Shown here one piece after another: positions 55,001 through 63,737 of a stretch of 64,000 nucleotides of DNA. A model generated the notes under the pieces. That model did no database searches. It saw only the letters and a program-made list of their open reading frames with translations, and was not told the DNA's origin. The position numbers were made by a program, and so were the translations under genes. The DNA is from a virus: the IMG/VR virus record IMGVR_UViG_3300009184_000029, positions 124,001 to 188,000 of that record; one strand, 5' to 3'. Positions within the stretch are counted from its first letter, which is position 1. Each line of letters starts with the position of its first letter.

Positions 55001-55583
55001 CTCAGGTAGTACATCTCAAAGAGATTTAGTTTCACCTAGAAGAATAATATATATTGAAAATTCAAATATACCTTTAAATACTGATTATTATTTAAATATA
55101 TTAACCAAGTCACAAGAAGTTCCTTTTTATCATTGGAATTTGGATGATAAAAATTATAGGCCTGGTTCTTACGCTTCACCTTCTACTGCTGGTCCAAATA
55201 TATTTGGTTCTGAATCTAATAATTGGTTAACAGGACCTGATTCTGATAGTGTTGCTATTACTACTCCTTTTAACCAAAACAATCAAACATTGTCAAATAA
55301 TAATAAATTTTTCAAATACAAATATCAAAAAGTAGATAGATTAGACTCTGTTTCAGACACATTCCAAAATTATAATACATCACAAACACGTCTGACCGGA
55401 TGGATATGGGATTATGATGCAACTATAAATAAATTAAATTATCAAATCACATCAACTAAAGGTTCTAAACATCCAAGAATTATGAATGGGGCTCCTTATT
55501 ATTTTTATTTTGGATTAATAAAAGGTGCAACTGCTTGGGATAGATTTGTTAGAAGATGGATAAATACTACTGAAGAATTATAA
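49056..55583 (+). CDS. Giant baseplate/tail protein with membrane-like segment and Cys cluster, 2175 aa
   Basis: Near the N-terminus (about 48-180) is a carboxypeptidase-regulatory-like beta domain: G-R-V-Y-A-N-N-G-F-G-V-P-N-A-K-V-S-V, then T-N-D-A-G-D-F-M-I-F-G-A-P-V-G. Residues 533-566 form an uninterrupted hydrophobic stretch broken only by a central Lys-Pro, long enough for one long or two short membrane helices. It is followed by C595, C598, C610, C631, C634 and C636 (CxxC and CxxCxC), a possible metal site. The remaining ~1500 residues are Asn/Tyr/Ser-rich beta-type sequence with another Cys group near 1645-1695. It couples to the next gene by TAATG. A T4 counterpart by position would be gp7/gp8/gp10, but I see no clear homology. 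Confidence 0.7.
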   Translation: MGKNFRIRTKVGVDTRVEAKLEQDFDFLEILSLKLTQQQVYNRPTSNYGVLCGRVYANNGFGVPNAKVSVFIPLTDEDSNNPVISRIYPYRNLNTQNEDGYRYNLLPYVASYTGHVPTGTFPDREDILKDKSLSYTYEKYYKFTAKTNDAGDFMIFGAPVGNHTIVMDVDVSDIGQFSLTPQDLLRIGRATEAQLDGAKFKESTDLDSLPQIIGIKKTIDINPFWGDPDLATIAVTRVDFNLLEEANIEFKPTCVFMGSLISGIDTKAISKTCKVKVRAGDLCELITGPGQILAIRQTVNFDKLGRPILEQYKVENDGQVIDENGTWMIDLPMNMDYVYTDEEGKQQISYDPSIGIPTKGRYRFKIKWNQSDKSTEQLKRGYFLIPNVKEYGWDKDNLGLNPAKDLNPPATVPPTISAATISTPSVTGPPVISYQIDQPLVDFANTSFGKFTRSYSFSLSWFDYVNPQSAINCDDTFYEFQYNKVYTVSQLIDKYRSGKLPARFLGFKNCLDDKCAGNTEKFPVNDGHYNITFLYVLLTALITLAKPIVLIIVLIFAILAWIYRLISEFICDKIVPLLRNLGRTRTVAGFDFVICPTCNGTADDLENKWCDRPNPFTDKRFPLLLQDDGDCSFCDCKDSGESLAGNVYGAVNSSCLADLSSTSKWLYDVSISTELQSPPQINLLAGFTSPFFNFATRMPTTCVYPQTYSYGSLAFDYGSVFLTEQGVGPAVFSPSLTISERLNLFNTKAKYFNNGGLDIDTFTLPASHGSSLISTELSQMNVNKGGWNRIKLTISSEDAIQDQTDWLAAQKLPLPGGAYPSDGSYHLDNVMILLVDENCKLGTTRAGTLVTFNNPTLSSDVNLTGFTTTSQGQGGQTIFTPTFNPYGGRQITGTPIHKSAQTSTTAGKNLDVWYADPSDANVEPVIFNPNLIVKWNLITDPYVQSLKNIIDANQTIYGGPFNINNIRGDAPGSTYTDELTFPYVGNKASYTINYDVDLIPPYYKYPADIEYFQVIENYSIDSLVNKWAPDSPSNALSLKRRYLYNQMQVIRWRKFKYFLSSVNNTAPGTTSPNLVNTPIGTNNTSLYLQPIVYTNQLKPHELFQNFGKLRVVILQRGVDPYSPKFKMKIDLSRLLGFTDFKTGFSVDSDGRVIQNYYRLNQPIQGSSRSQSHYYYLGKKTYDFQGYMQIDDDSFPLTEYGRLFFKSKFFKPSPTQFTSFSSNILQKYSALGDRKINYPSSSQRPFKNFTSYFKWFTFCANASFSNNLYYGTSGTNTIPASTTPLFANGGQSPITTTTNPISSQYTQTLGSTPRLLLYRCNNDPSISTTNIAPGINPNYLNFTQGPVPDGNNTYNQFYFTPIPANSANASANGDVLVLSNNSSLAQDGITSSYSIQTTLQNRVIYDGIGVKAHYNNLFTQRWKKTSSTNSNSFWSAFIGVNKYVNNQAWGPGWTVNNGSSDSQVINTLEEYPGYTGYFPYEDIGGGSYMWAELNFDTNSGQALSDPDLGYKYLTQLYYVPRYDTGLTVTYEKLTGAIIPTTNAALNGSTASNDWPNQSEGDIFNIFRSDRLPTSDNTDTEGKNSFVLYQNNLFAVYIIDTTQTGVTVSFSQSAQNNSGLALENEPVSADGVGEFPLQNVLNTISDCTLSKNLGCYSVNTNGDVTVSSLPGCSQVPKDSQNDSVKVSFFENGCYILVRTDFNFIYSFQSDAKIVQELFLRIKYNLAICLNVISHNFNNEWINGTLLAFPFKQVTIFGGNNQVSQKNFCKETMMFNYQSNNFYYRSSPYALGSDRYTLNTDGTVSNTSEAGTNAGQFVGQRKNYRNTGNIFGATNASLGNNRQLLFPTTILDMGPVNPNIQEYVYSDDYDGYMLNNLNSTTFQSTSDIINFFTLTRLLRQGLSLNRFTNQDGAFVPDVVIDSLFDARGSEKAVDGDFAQSIAINSQLGIINFTPENYTSDTVKVFTRSTGTGNDTIYSPTFGIFFSGSTSQRDLVSPRRIIYIENSNIPLNTDYYLNILTKSQEVPFYHWNLDDKNYRPGSYASPSTAGPNIFGSESNNWLTGPDSDSVAITTPFNQNNQTLSNNNKFFKYKYQKVDRLDSVSDTFQNYNTSQTRLTGWIWDYDATINKLNYQITSTKGSKHPRIMNGAPYYFYFGLIKGATAWDRFVRRWINTTEEL

Positions 55584-57379
55584 TGAATAGTGGACAAGAA
55601 AATACAATAGTTTTAGGTTCTTTAAGATATAAAGGGGCCGTTAATACTAACTTGTTTATTCAAGAAGTTTTAGTCGGTAAACAAAAAGAAATTATAGATT
55701 CTGAAAGAAGTATAACGGTTAATTTACCAAAATTATATCAAGACGAAAGACAAAAATCTAACATCTTTAGGCCATCGGCTAAGTTTGATTTAATTTTAAA
55801 AAATTCATATGTTGGTAAAACAGATTATAGAAGATTTCAAAATCAATTGTATTATACTAACGCTTTAAATGATAAGATTGCGGATGTTAATAACGGTTCT
55901 ACATATTTGGCGTGGCAAGGATTTCCACAATATAATGAATTTGATTTTATTAGAAATGACAATGATTTACCTTCATGGACTCTATCTGGAGGGGCACATT
56001 TAATTACATCACAAAAAGATGTTACTGAAAGGAATTGGTATTTTTATATGTCATATGTTTATAAAGGAGACCCAGATGTACCGATGAGATTTTATGAAGG
56101 TACGTCAACATCACCATCAATTAGTTGGATGGCAAATCAAGGAGTACCATTTAAAACGGGAAGAAATCAAATTGATGGGAAAAATTTAGTAACATTTAAA
56201 TGTATTACTAATCACGGATTAAGTGTTGGTGAAAGTGTAAATTTATTAATTAATAATAGTGCGTCAACTGTAACAGTTTATAGTTTAGGAGATGGTTCTT
56301 TTGGCTCTGATGAATTTATTTTTAACTTATATAATGTTTGGTCAGACAGTTTAACGCCATATCCTCCTAATTTATGGGGTACTGCTAAAAGAGTTTTGAG
56401 ACTTGATGCAAGTGGTAATAGTATATCGGAATACGTGTCTAAATATTATGTTAGAGTACATAAAATTATTACAAAAAATTCAGATAAAGTATTAACAAAG
56501 GCTGGTTTTAATCAGAATGCTTATAGGACGACAACTAAATATGAGTCATCGGCTTTAACACCTAATTTAGTATCTAGAATATCAGTTAAAGAAGGTAGTC
56601 AAGAATATAATTTATCATTTAATACTGATATTAATGTTACAAATTTAATTGACAACCAAAAAAGACCTGTATCTGAAATTTTTTATACTATAATAAATAA
56701 AGGTCAGTTTGGGTGGTTTAATAGACCTGTTGTAATTCAACAAGGTATATTACCTAAAGGTCTATTAACAGGATGGGAATTTAATATGAGTACCTCAAAT
56801 AGTGGTAATTCTTGGTGGAACACTTCAACACAACCATTAAATACTGATAATATACCACTGTTAAGTTATACTAGAACCTCAGGGGTTACTAAAACTTTTT
56901 ACTATAACAATGAACCGAAAAATGGAGAAATTTACGGAGATTTATGTGAGTGGAACGACTTAGAACAAATTGAAAAAGTAGTATCAAAAAGAATACATAA
57001 ATTAAAATTTAATCAAGATATTTTTGTTACTGATACAAATACAAATAATAGTGGTGGTTATTATTATTATCCTTTTTATAGCCAAAAAATTAGACAATTC
57101 TCTAATTATTTAGAAGAAGGTGACCCGGTATTAACTACAAATATACCTGATTACGCATATTACTCAACTAATAATAATTTGTTCTATTGGAGAGATATAT
57201 ACGACTATGGTATTTTTGATTCTGATAATCAAGGAATAAATTTTCCATATTCAAATGACGGACATTATCCGTATTCAAATTACGTATTTAAAATAATACC
57301 AGAAGGTTCTAATTTTGCGGATGCTAATTCTAACCAAGATAATTTAGTTCAATTACCTTTATCAGATGCCTGTGAATAA
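55583..57379 (+). CDS. Putative baseplate/tail structural protein, 598 aa
   Basis: Not recognised. Starts by TAATG overlap with the giant protein. The N-terminal 110 residues are mixed; a segment near 200-240 (N-H-G-L-S-V-G-E-S-V-N-L) looks like a small beta domain. The C-terminal third is very rich in Tyr and Asn (Y-Y-Y-Y-P-F-Y near 491-497). No catalytic motif or signal peptide. It overlaps the following gene by 14 bases, the same overlap length as gp53/hub. Likely a structural component that binds the preceding giant protein. Confidence 0.6.
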   Translation: MNSGQENTIVLGSLRYKGAVNTNLFIQEVLVGKQKEIIDSERSITVNLPKLYQDERQKSNIFRPSAKFDLILKNSYVGKTDYRRFQNQLYYTNALNDKIADVNNGSTYLAWQGFPQYNEFDFIRNDNDLPSWTLSGGAHLITSQKDVTERNWYFYMSYVYKGDPDVPMRFYEGTSTSPSISWMANQGVPFKTGRNQIDGKNLVTFKCITNHGLSVGESVNLLINNSASTVTVYSLGDGSFGSDEFIFNLYNVWSDSLTPYPPNLWGTAKRVLRLDASGNSISEYVSKYYVRVHKIITKNSDKVLTKAGFNQNAYRTTTKYESSALTPNLVSRISVKEGSQEYNLSFNTDINVTNLIDNQKRPVSEIFYTIINKGQFGWFNRPVVIQQGILPKGLLTGWEFNMSTSNSGNSWWNTSTQPLNTDNIPLLSYTRTSGVTKTFYYNNEPKNGEIYGDLCEWNDLEQIEKVVSKRIHKLKFNQDIFVTDTNTNNSGGYYYYPFYSQKIRQFSNYLEEGDPVLTTNIPDYAYYSTNNNLFYWRDIYDYGIFDSDNQGINFPYSNDGHYPYSNYVFKIIPEGSNFADANSNQDNLVQLPLSDACE

Positions 57380-58247
57380 ATTTAAAATAGTTCCTGACGG
57401 TACGAATAAAAATCTAAATGTTAAATTATATTCTGAATGGGATTTGGAAGATAGGGACGACGCTATTGATGAATATAAAAATACTGTTGTAGAAGAAGTT
57501 GTTGGTAAACCAGTTGACTATGAAATAGGTAGATTTGAATTTAAATTTGGAAATATTGAGTATAAATTTTATTTTAATAATAAAAATTTAAAAAACGCGA
57601 CATTTGCGGGTACTAGTTATACTGCGTATCCTAACTATGTTGATATAAATGACCAACCTACTTCAGTTTTCACTGTACCTGAAATATATTACCAAGGAAC
57701 TGCATTTAAAAATTCGTTTTTCAAGTTGGATTTTTATGATAGTAGTGACCCCGGTACCCAAACAATACAATTCACAATAATAATTCCAACACATCAAGGA
57801 GAGGTACAAACTGTTACGTATGAATATAGAAACTATATAATCAAACGACCATGGTTTAAATTAAATAAATTAACAGATAAAGAAGGGTATTATTTATATT
57901 GGTTGAAAAAAAAGAATGTATTTAATATAGATACTTTTTATATGAGTGCTAAGTTTTTTGATGCTAAAACAGGTAAATTTTTAACTTTTTTAACATCTAA
58001 ACAATTATCATTAGGTAACTCAACACCCAATAAATTTACTTTCACAAATAATCTAAACAAATTTTCATATTATAAAGTTAAATTAGATTATAATGATTTC
58101 AGTTATTTAGTTGGTGGACTATACGAAACATTTACAAATATACCATCATCATCAACAACCGACGGTGTTATTACTTATAATAATACTAATGCTAATTTAT
58201 TTGGCACTTCTAATAATCCTGTTGTATGGTACGAATATTTAGACTAA
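57366..58247 (+). CDS. Putative baseplate/tail structural protein, 293 aa
   Basis: Not recognised. Beta-rich sequence with a run of aromatic residues (F-E-F-K-F-G-N-I-E-Y-K-F-Y-F near residues 58-72). The ATG at 57366 lies inside the end of the preceding gene; GTG at 57372 would be an alternative. The stop is one base before the next ATG. Its composition and tight packing in the operon argue for a structural role. Confidence 0.55.
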   Translation: MPVNKFKIVPDGTNKNLNVKLYSEWDLEDRDDAIDEYKNTVVEEVVGKPVDYEIGRFEFKFGNIEYKFYFNNKNLKNATFAGTSYTAYPNYVDINDQPTSVFTVPEIYYQGTAFKNSFFKLDFYDSSDPGTQTIQFTIIIPTHQGEVQTVTYEYRNYIIKRPWFKLNKLTDKEGYYLYWLKKKNVFNIDTFYMSAKFFDAKTGKFLTFLTSKQLSLGNSTPNKFTFTNNLNKFSYYKVKLDYNDFSYLVGGLYETFTNIPSSSTTDGVITYNNTNANLFGTSNNPVVWYEYLD

Positions 58248-58248
58248 C

Positions 58249-59340
58249 ATGGAAGTAAACGATAAATATATAAAAATTTCACCTGAGGTTATTAGTGGTG
58301 ACATATTCCCACAAACCTATGATGGTAAAACATTTGGGATATATTCGAGTATGACTATGGTATTAAGCGCGGGAACTAATGGGTCATCATTATTAACTGG
58401 GCTTACAATACCAATAGTTTTGGAACAATCAGTACATAACATTGGTTATTATGACGTTTTTGATGGGGAGGTATTACAAAAAGATACTGTGAGTAATTTT
58501 ATTTTTACAACAGGGTCAACTACAAATCCGTATGTAATATATGTTTATAACACTTCAGATATAACTACTAAAAAATATTTAGAATTATCAACCTACGAAA
58601 TAAATTGGGGGGATAGTACTATGTATTATCCTTACAACGCATTTAATTCTGCTCACACTTATTCTATATCATCTGCTTATACAATAACATTAAGACAAAC
58701 TAATCCATGGGGAGTTATTAACGTAGTAAAAAACATTAAAATCCCATATGACCAAACTCCCGACGATTCAAATCCAAACGGAACTGCCACTTTTACACCA
58801 TCAGGTGGGTCATGGATTGGTACCCCGATAAGTTATGACTATATTTTTCCCTTTGATTCTAATATTAATAAATCATATCAGGTAACAAGTAATTTCCCTC
58901 AGTTTTATCAAAATTTACCATTCGCCGTAACCTCTTTTACTAAGTCTGAATTAACGACATTAGAAAAATATACATCACCTCAATACATAGTTAACTACGA
59001 AGTATATTTAAACCAACAATATGTCGGTAAAATAACTTCTAGTTCACAGACCCAAATTAATTATACGATTTACGATATTGACTATATAGATTTTTCTGAC
59101 GGGACTTCAGTTAGGGTTGCGTATTCATCAGGTGTTACTCCTAATAATATCACACAAAGTGCAATAACAAAAAATGAGGTATTAATGAATATGGTTGAGC
59201 AGCCACAAATACAATCAAATGTATTTATAGAAAGAGGTAAGAGTTCAGGACTTGAATCTTTAAGAAGGATTGGTGAAGTTGATAGTATTAGGGATTTGGA
59301 GAGATATGGATATAAATATTTTAATATAATTGAGAACTAA
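58249..59340 (+). CDS. Tail protein with PKD-like domain, 363 aa
   Basis: Residues about 112-165 match a PKD/Ig-like fold: Y-E-I-N-W-G-D-S at the first strand, then H-T-Y-S-I-S-S-A-Y-T-I-T-L and a final strand before K-I-P. PKD domains mediate protein-protein or glycan contacts and are frequent in Bacteroidota surface proteins. The C-terminal ~55 residues contain V-F-I-E-R-G-K-S-S-G-L-E-S-L-R-R-I-G-E-V, a charged helix that may attach it to the baseplate. Two bases separate it from the next gene. Not assigned to a T4 gene. Confidence 0.6.
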   Translation: MEVNDKYIKISPEVISGDIFPQTYDGKTFGIYSSMTMVLSAGTNGSSLLTGLTIPIVLEQSVHNIGYYDVFDGEVLQKDTVSNFIFTTGSTTNPYVIYVYNTSDITTKKYLELSTYEINWGDSTMYYPYNAFNSAHTYSISSAYTITLRQTNPWGVINVVKNIKIPYDQTPDDSNPNGTATFTPSGGSWIGTPISYDYIFPFDSNINKSYQVTSNFPQFYQNLPFAVTSFTKSELTTLEKYTSPQYIVNYEVYLNQQYVGKITSSSQTQINYTIYDIDYIDFSDGTSVRVAYSSGVTPNNITQSAITKNEVLMNMVEQPQIQSNVFIERGKSSGLESLRRIGEVDSIRDLERYGYKYFNIIEN

Positions 59341-59342
59341 AT

Positions 59343-60248
59343 ATGGCATTAGGTACATACGGAACATTAAGACCAGCTGACGTTTCACCGGCGGATGTTG
59401 ACATACTACTAAATTACACTCCATCGAGAGATGTGACTGAAAATTTTATTTTAAAAAAATTAAATTCACAATCTATATTAAAACCATATTTTCATAATCA
59501 AAATACTGGTGGTAATAATAATGTTGAATTATTGGGAGGGTTATATAACCTAACTTTACCTGCTACTGAGTTTAATCAACTTGGAATATATACTTTATAT
59601 ATTAGACCTGCGGAAATTAGAACATCAATCACAGATTGTGGAGTTTTATCTGCGTTACCAAATGTAAGAGGATTAGTTATTGATTTAAATAATGTCCCTG
59701 ACCAGTTTAGAAATAAATTCACCTCTCAAGGTTTAGTTGGGTTTAGAGTTGAATATTTAAATTCTGATGGAACAAAAGTACCAAACTTTTTTAGAGTTGT
59801 TACTTCTTCATTTTATTGTGAGGCAGTAACTTCCAATCAATCAAATACTGCGCAAAAGGCGGTTAGATATAGATACGTTAATGGTCAATCTAATTTAATG
59901 TTTTTAACATTAACACCATCATCATCACCAACTAATAATCCTGCATCGGTACCTTTCATAGGACAACCTGGACAAAATATTATAATTACTAATACATATT
60001 TTAATCCTACAACTATTGAAGTTGAGATGGTTGAACATGACGCATCCACATTGGCTATTGCTCTTTATGGTAATCAAACAAAATCGATGGATGATGGTAT
60101 CTACACAATTTATGACAATAATAATAACATCTATAGACAATATAACTTGTATGAAATACGTGACCAATTTAATGAGTTACTTTATGAGGTTAGACAAGAA
60201 CGTACAAATATTGACTTTAGTAAAAACTTTGGAACAATAATCGCTTAA
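59343..60248 (+). CDS. Putative baseplate/tail structural protein, 301 aa
   Basis: Not recognised. The N-terminus (T-L-R-P-A-D-V-S-P-A-D-V-D-I-L-L-N-Y) is helical, the rest beta-type with a helical C-terminus (L-Y-E-I-R-D-Q-F-N-E-L-L-Y-E-V-R). It couples to the P2-I-like wedge gene by a TAATG overlap, so the two may interact. Nothing suggests an enzyme. Confidence 0.6.
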   Translation: MALGTYGTLRPADVSPADVDILLNYTPSRDVTENFILKKLNSQSILKPYFHNQNTGGNNNVELLGGLYNLTLPATEFNQLGIYTLYIRPAEIRTSITDCGVLSALPNVRGLVIDLNNVPDQFRNKFTSQGLVGFRVEYLNSDGTKVPNFFRVVTSSFYCEAVTSNQSNTAQKAVRYRYVNGQSNLMFLTLTPSSSPTNNPASVPFIGQPGQNIIITNTYFNPTTIEVEMVEHDASTLAIALYGNQTKSMDDGIYTIYDNNNNIYRQYNLYEIRDQFNELLYEVRQERTNIDFSKNFGTIIA

Positions 60249-63200
60249 TGGCTACTAAGTATACTTGTCCACCACAATCTCCATCAGGTTTTGGAACCTT
60301 TTCGGATAATTTAGTCGGATTCCAATTAACCGATGGGGGAGGACTTACGCAAGGTAATTTTAATTTTACAACAGGAGTCACTGAAAAATCAAATAGAAAT
60401 TTTGAAACAGGGGTTTTTGGTCAACCGATTAATTTAGAGACATTAAACATATCTGTAGAAGAAAGTAAAAATATACAATCAAATATAACAGGAGTTTATC
60501 CTAATTTTGATTTAAGTTTTATCTCTAATTTTACACTTTTTGGACCTTTATCTGAAAGATTTTCAGCTTCGATAACTAAAATAGTTAATTTTTTTCCTGC
60601 ATCTTTAAATATTAAATTTAGAAGACCAAATTTTACAACTGGTTATACTGCATTTGATATCAATTATGATAGTGATGAAAATGAAACTGAATTTAGTATT
60701 TATGTATCGGCAATAACAAATCCATTTGGTATTGATTTTACAACTAATTCTGCGAAGAATATTGCAAAATCTGAATTACCATTATCTAAGTTAAGGGATA
60801 TAACTACTAATTTCAGAAGTTATACATTAATACTAAGCTCGACTTCGTATAATTTAAAATATTTCTATCCTTCAGCGACTTTAACTGGAGGTACTATAAG
60901 TTTAGTGGTTAATGGTAATCCATTTTCTGCGGGAACCGCGACAACTACATCATACGATTCTTTTATTGTAAGACCGAATAATATCGAAGTAGAACAAGTA
61001 TTTGATTTTGATTTTGACCAAGTTGATAACTTTTTATTAAACAGGTCGGTTAGTCCAATCTATACTGCAATATTCAAAGTCCCAAGAGTTTCAGATGATG
61101 GGATTTATTATAATAGTAATGAAAATACTACTTGGCCATTAGATGGTGAATGGAATTTAGATATAAGAACTCCATTATTTGACAATTACGTATCTAAATT
61201 AAATGAAATAGCTGAAAACTTTGATAGTTTTAAAACAAATTTAATCTCAAGATTTTTGACTACAAATTCATTTATTGAATTTGATACTCCGGATAGAAAG
61301 ATTGATAAAGTATTAAAGATTTATGGTAGAAGTTTTGACGAGACAAAGAAATATATTGATGGTTTGTCACATATTATTTCAGTAAATTATACTGTTAAGG
61401 ATGATATCCCCTCACAATTATTAACAAATCTTGCGGAAACTATAGGTTGGAATCCATCGATTTCTCCAATCTCACAAAAAGGAGTTAATAGTACGGTTTA
61501 TAATGAAAGTTTAGGTTCTGAGTTTGAAGGTATATCGGTAGGTATGACTCAAGATGAGTTAAACTACCAATATTATAGAAATTTAATACTTAATTCGGCG
61601 TACCTTTTTAAGTCTAAAGGTACTAGAAAATCTATAGATTTTTTATTAAAATTAATTGGAGCACCTGAGGCATTGATTGAATTTAATGAATCAGTTTATG
61701 TTGCAAGTCAAAAAATAAATGTATCAGATTTAGATTCCCAATTTTCATTAATTGGTGGAGGAACATTTAGTGAAACAGTTCCTGTGTTAGATACAAATAG
61801 TATATATAATTTTAATGGAGATTCGGTTACAGGATACACTTCTGAAACTCGGTCAACAACAATTGCGATTACAAGAGAGGATTATCCTGTTGACTCTGAA
61901 GGATATCCTTCTCCGCCAACAAATACTGATGGATTCTTTTTCCAAAAAGGGGCTGGTTGGTACCAATTAACACCTGACCATCAAAGTAATTTAAAAGTTG
62001 ACACTACTTTAAGTGTGTTCACAGGTTCTAACCCTGATATACAAACTAGTTTTTCTGAGTTTACTTATGGTAAGGAATATATTGATAGATTTAGAGATTT
62101 CCCATATACTAACTTAGGATATAGTTTAACAAGGGTAACTGATAATAATAAAAGTTGGGGGAATAATGAAATTCCATATAGAAGTAATGAAGACGCTAGT
62201 TATTATGCATTTTATCCTGTAGGTGATGAGAGATTGGTTATAAACGCAAAGAACACTGAAATTTTCTTAAATCCTGCACAGGCCTTGGCTTATGATGTAT
62301 GGTATCTTTCACAACAATATGATTATCCAATTCCTAACTCAGGACTTAGTAATCCATATCCTCAAACAGGGGGGGTTGATTCTACAGTTATTAATCCAAA
62401 ACCAAGAACTCAACCATTTTTCGAGTTCTATCAAAGTTTTTGGAAGAATATGATTAATGTTAGAAATAGACAAATAAGTACGGATGGTAAGACAGGTGGA
62501 TATCCTACATTACAATATTTGTGGTATAGTTATTTGACAATGTATCAAGATACAGGTATTCAAAATGACAACTTTAGTTATCAAAAAATGATTGAATACA
62601 TTTCAGGGATTGGGGGGTATTGGTTGAACTTAGTCGACCAATTTGTTCCGGCAACAACTTTATGGAATGGGGGAACAAAACTTGAAAATTCGATATTCAA
62701 CAGACAGAAATTTTTATATAGAAGAAATAGAAAATATCAATTACCTACACAATCGGTACCTGGTTCACCAACTGTGGCACCATTAGGTGACTATGGATGT
62801 TTAGAAGAGACTGTTGTATTGGGGTATGGTATAATTACCGCATCTATTCTAAGTCAAGCTATTGCTAACTACCAATTAACTAATCCAAATACAAATTTAA
62901 ATACTGTAAGTACATATTGGAAATTAAAATTAACACTTGACGGGATTACAATAACCTCACCAACTAATTTCTTTGTTGGTAATGGAACAAACGGAGGTGT
63001 TGACGAATCATTCCCTAGTGACTCAGTAGTTGATGATGCAGTTAATACTTTCTTTACTAATAATAGTGTAATTAACGCTTTAACTACTGAATTCTACAAC
63101 GCGACTCCAGATACTGCGAATAATAAAATATATTTAACTACAACAAATTGTCAACAAGCGGATTTACAAGTGGCTAACTTGGGTATTGATTTATTGATTA

Positions 63201-63736
63201 GTGCTTTATCTAATACTACGGATGCGGGTGTTTATTGGATAAAATTGGTTTTTGGATTACCAACAAATTTATCACAACAAATTACGTTAATATTTAAAAG
63301 AACTTCATTAACTACTGTTGGTACAAATGTTAATGCATTTAATTATGTTAGTATTGCTGGTACTGGAGGGGGTCCGACATACACATCAATAGTTGATACT
63401 GATAAGACATTAATAAAAGATACTACTAGATGGAAAGTTAAAACTCCAATGTATGCAGTGTTAACTGCGGGAAGTAATGGTGGTAACAGGATTTATTTCA
63501 GTGTTCAAAAAAATGATTTAACTACAACTAATTATCCTAATAATCTTGGATGGGGATTAACATCTACCGCGGCTCCATCAGGTACAAATCCTGCAACTGG
63601 ATTAGTATGGCCGGCAGCTAATCCTAGTTTAGTTGGATTAACTTCAGATGTAGATATTTTCTACTCAACAGACTTTTATACAACTAATGTTAATAATGTA
63701 AATTGGAACCCTAATCCATCAAATATAATAATATAA
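60248..63736 (+). CDS. Large baseplate wedge protein with Tail_P2_I/Afp12-like region, 1162 aa
   Basis: Residues about 340-490 carry the pattern of P2 gpI/Afp12-type wedge proteins: K-I-Y-G-R-S-F-D-E-T-K-K-Y-I, L-L-T-N-L-A-E-T-I-G-W, then Y-R-N-L-I-L-N-S-A-Y-L-F-K-S-K-G-T-R-K-S, and L-L-K-L-I-G-A-P. In contractile systems this region sits in the baseplate wedge and contacts fibres. The N-terminal 300 residues are beta-rich; the C-terminal ~300 residues are Thr/Asn-rich and may carry fibre-binding sites. It ends just before the SprB-like gene. Family assignment is from pattern only. Confidence 0.65.
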   Translation: MATKYTCPPQSPSGFGTFSDNLVGFQLTDGGGLTQGNFNFTTGVTEKSNRNFETGVFGQPINLETLNISVEESKNIQSNITGVYPNFDLSFISNFTLFGPLSERFSASITKIVNFFPASLNIKFRRPNFTTGYTAFDINYDSDENETEFSIYVSAITNPFGIDFTTNSAKNIAKSELPLSKLRDITTNFRSYTLILSSTSYNLKYFYPSATLTGGTISLVVNGNPFSAGTATTTSYDSFIVRPNNIEVEQVFDFDFDQVDNFLLNRSVSPIYTAIFKVPRVSDDGIYYNSNENTTWPLDGEWNLDIRTPLFDNYVSKLNEIAENFDSFKTNLISRFLTTNSFIEFDTPDRKIDKVLKIYGRSFDETKKYIDGLSHIISVNYTVKDDIPSQLLTNLAETIGWNPSISPISQKGVNSTVYNESLGSEFEGISVGMTQDELNYQYYRNLILNSAYLFKSKGTRKSIDFLLKLIGAPEALIEFNESVYVASQKINVSDLDSQFSLIGGGTFSETVPVLDTNSIYNFNGDSVTGYTSETRSTTIAITREDYPVDSEGYPSPPTNTDGFFFQKGAGWYQLTPDHQSNLKVDTTLSVFTGSNPDIQTSFSEFTYGKEYIDRFRDFPYTNLGYSLTRVTDNNKSWGNNEIPYRSNEDASYYAFYPVGDERLVINAKNTEIFLNPAQALAYDVWYLSQQYDYPIPNSGLSNPYPQTGGVDSTVINPKPRTQPFFEFYQSFWKNMINVRNRQISTDGKTGGYPTLQYLWYSYLTMYQDTGIQNDNFSYQKMIEYISGIGGYWLNLVDQFVPATTLWNGGTKLENSIFNRQKFLYRRNRKYQLPTQSVPGSPTVAPLGDYGCLEETVVLGYGIITASILSQAIANYQLTNPNTNLNTVSTYWKLKLTLDGITITSPTNFFVGNGTNGGVDESFPSDSVVDDAVNTFFTNNSVINALTTEFYNATPDTANNKIYLTTTNCQQADLQVANLGIDLLISALSNTTDAGVYWIKLVFGLPTNLSQQITLIFKRTSLTTVGTNVNAFNYVSIAGTGGGPTYTSIVDTDKTLIKDTTRWKVKTPMYAVLTAGSNGGNRIYFSVQKNDLTTTNYPNNLGWGLTSTAAPSGTNPATGLVWPAANPSLVGLTSDVDIFYSTDFYTTNVNNVNWNPNPSNIII

Positions 63737-63737
63737 A

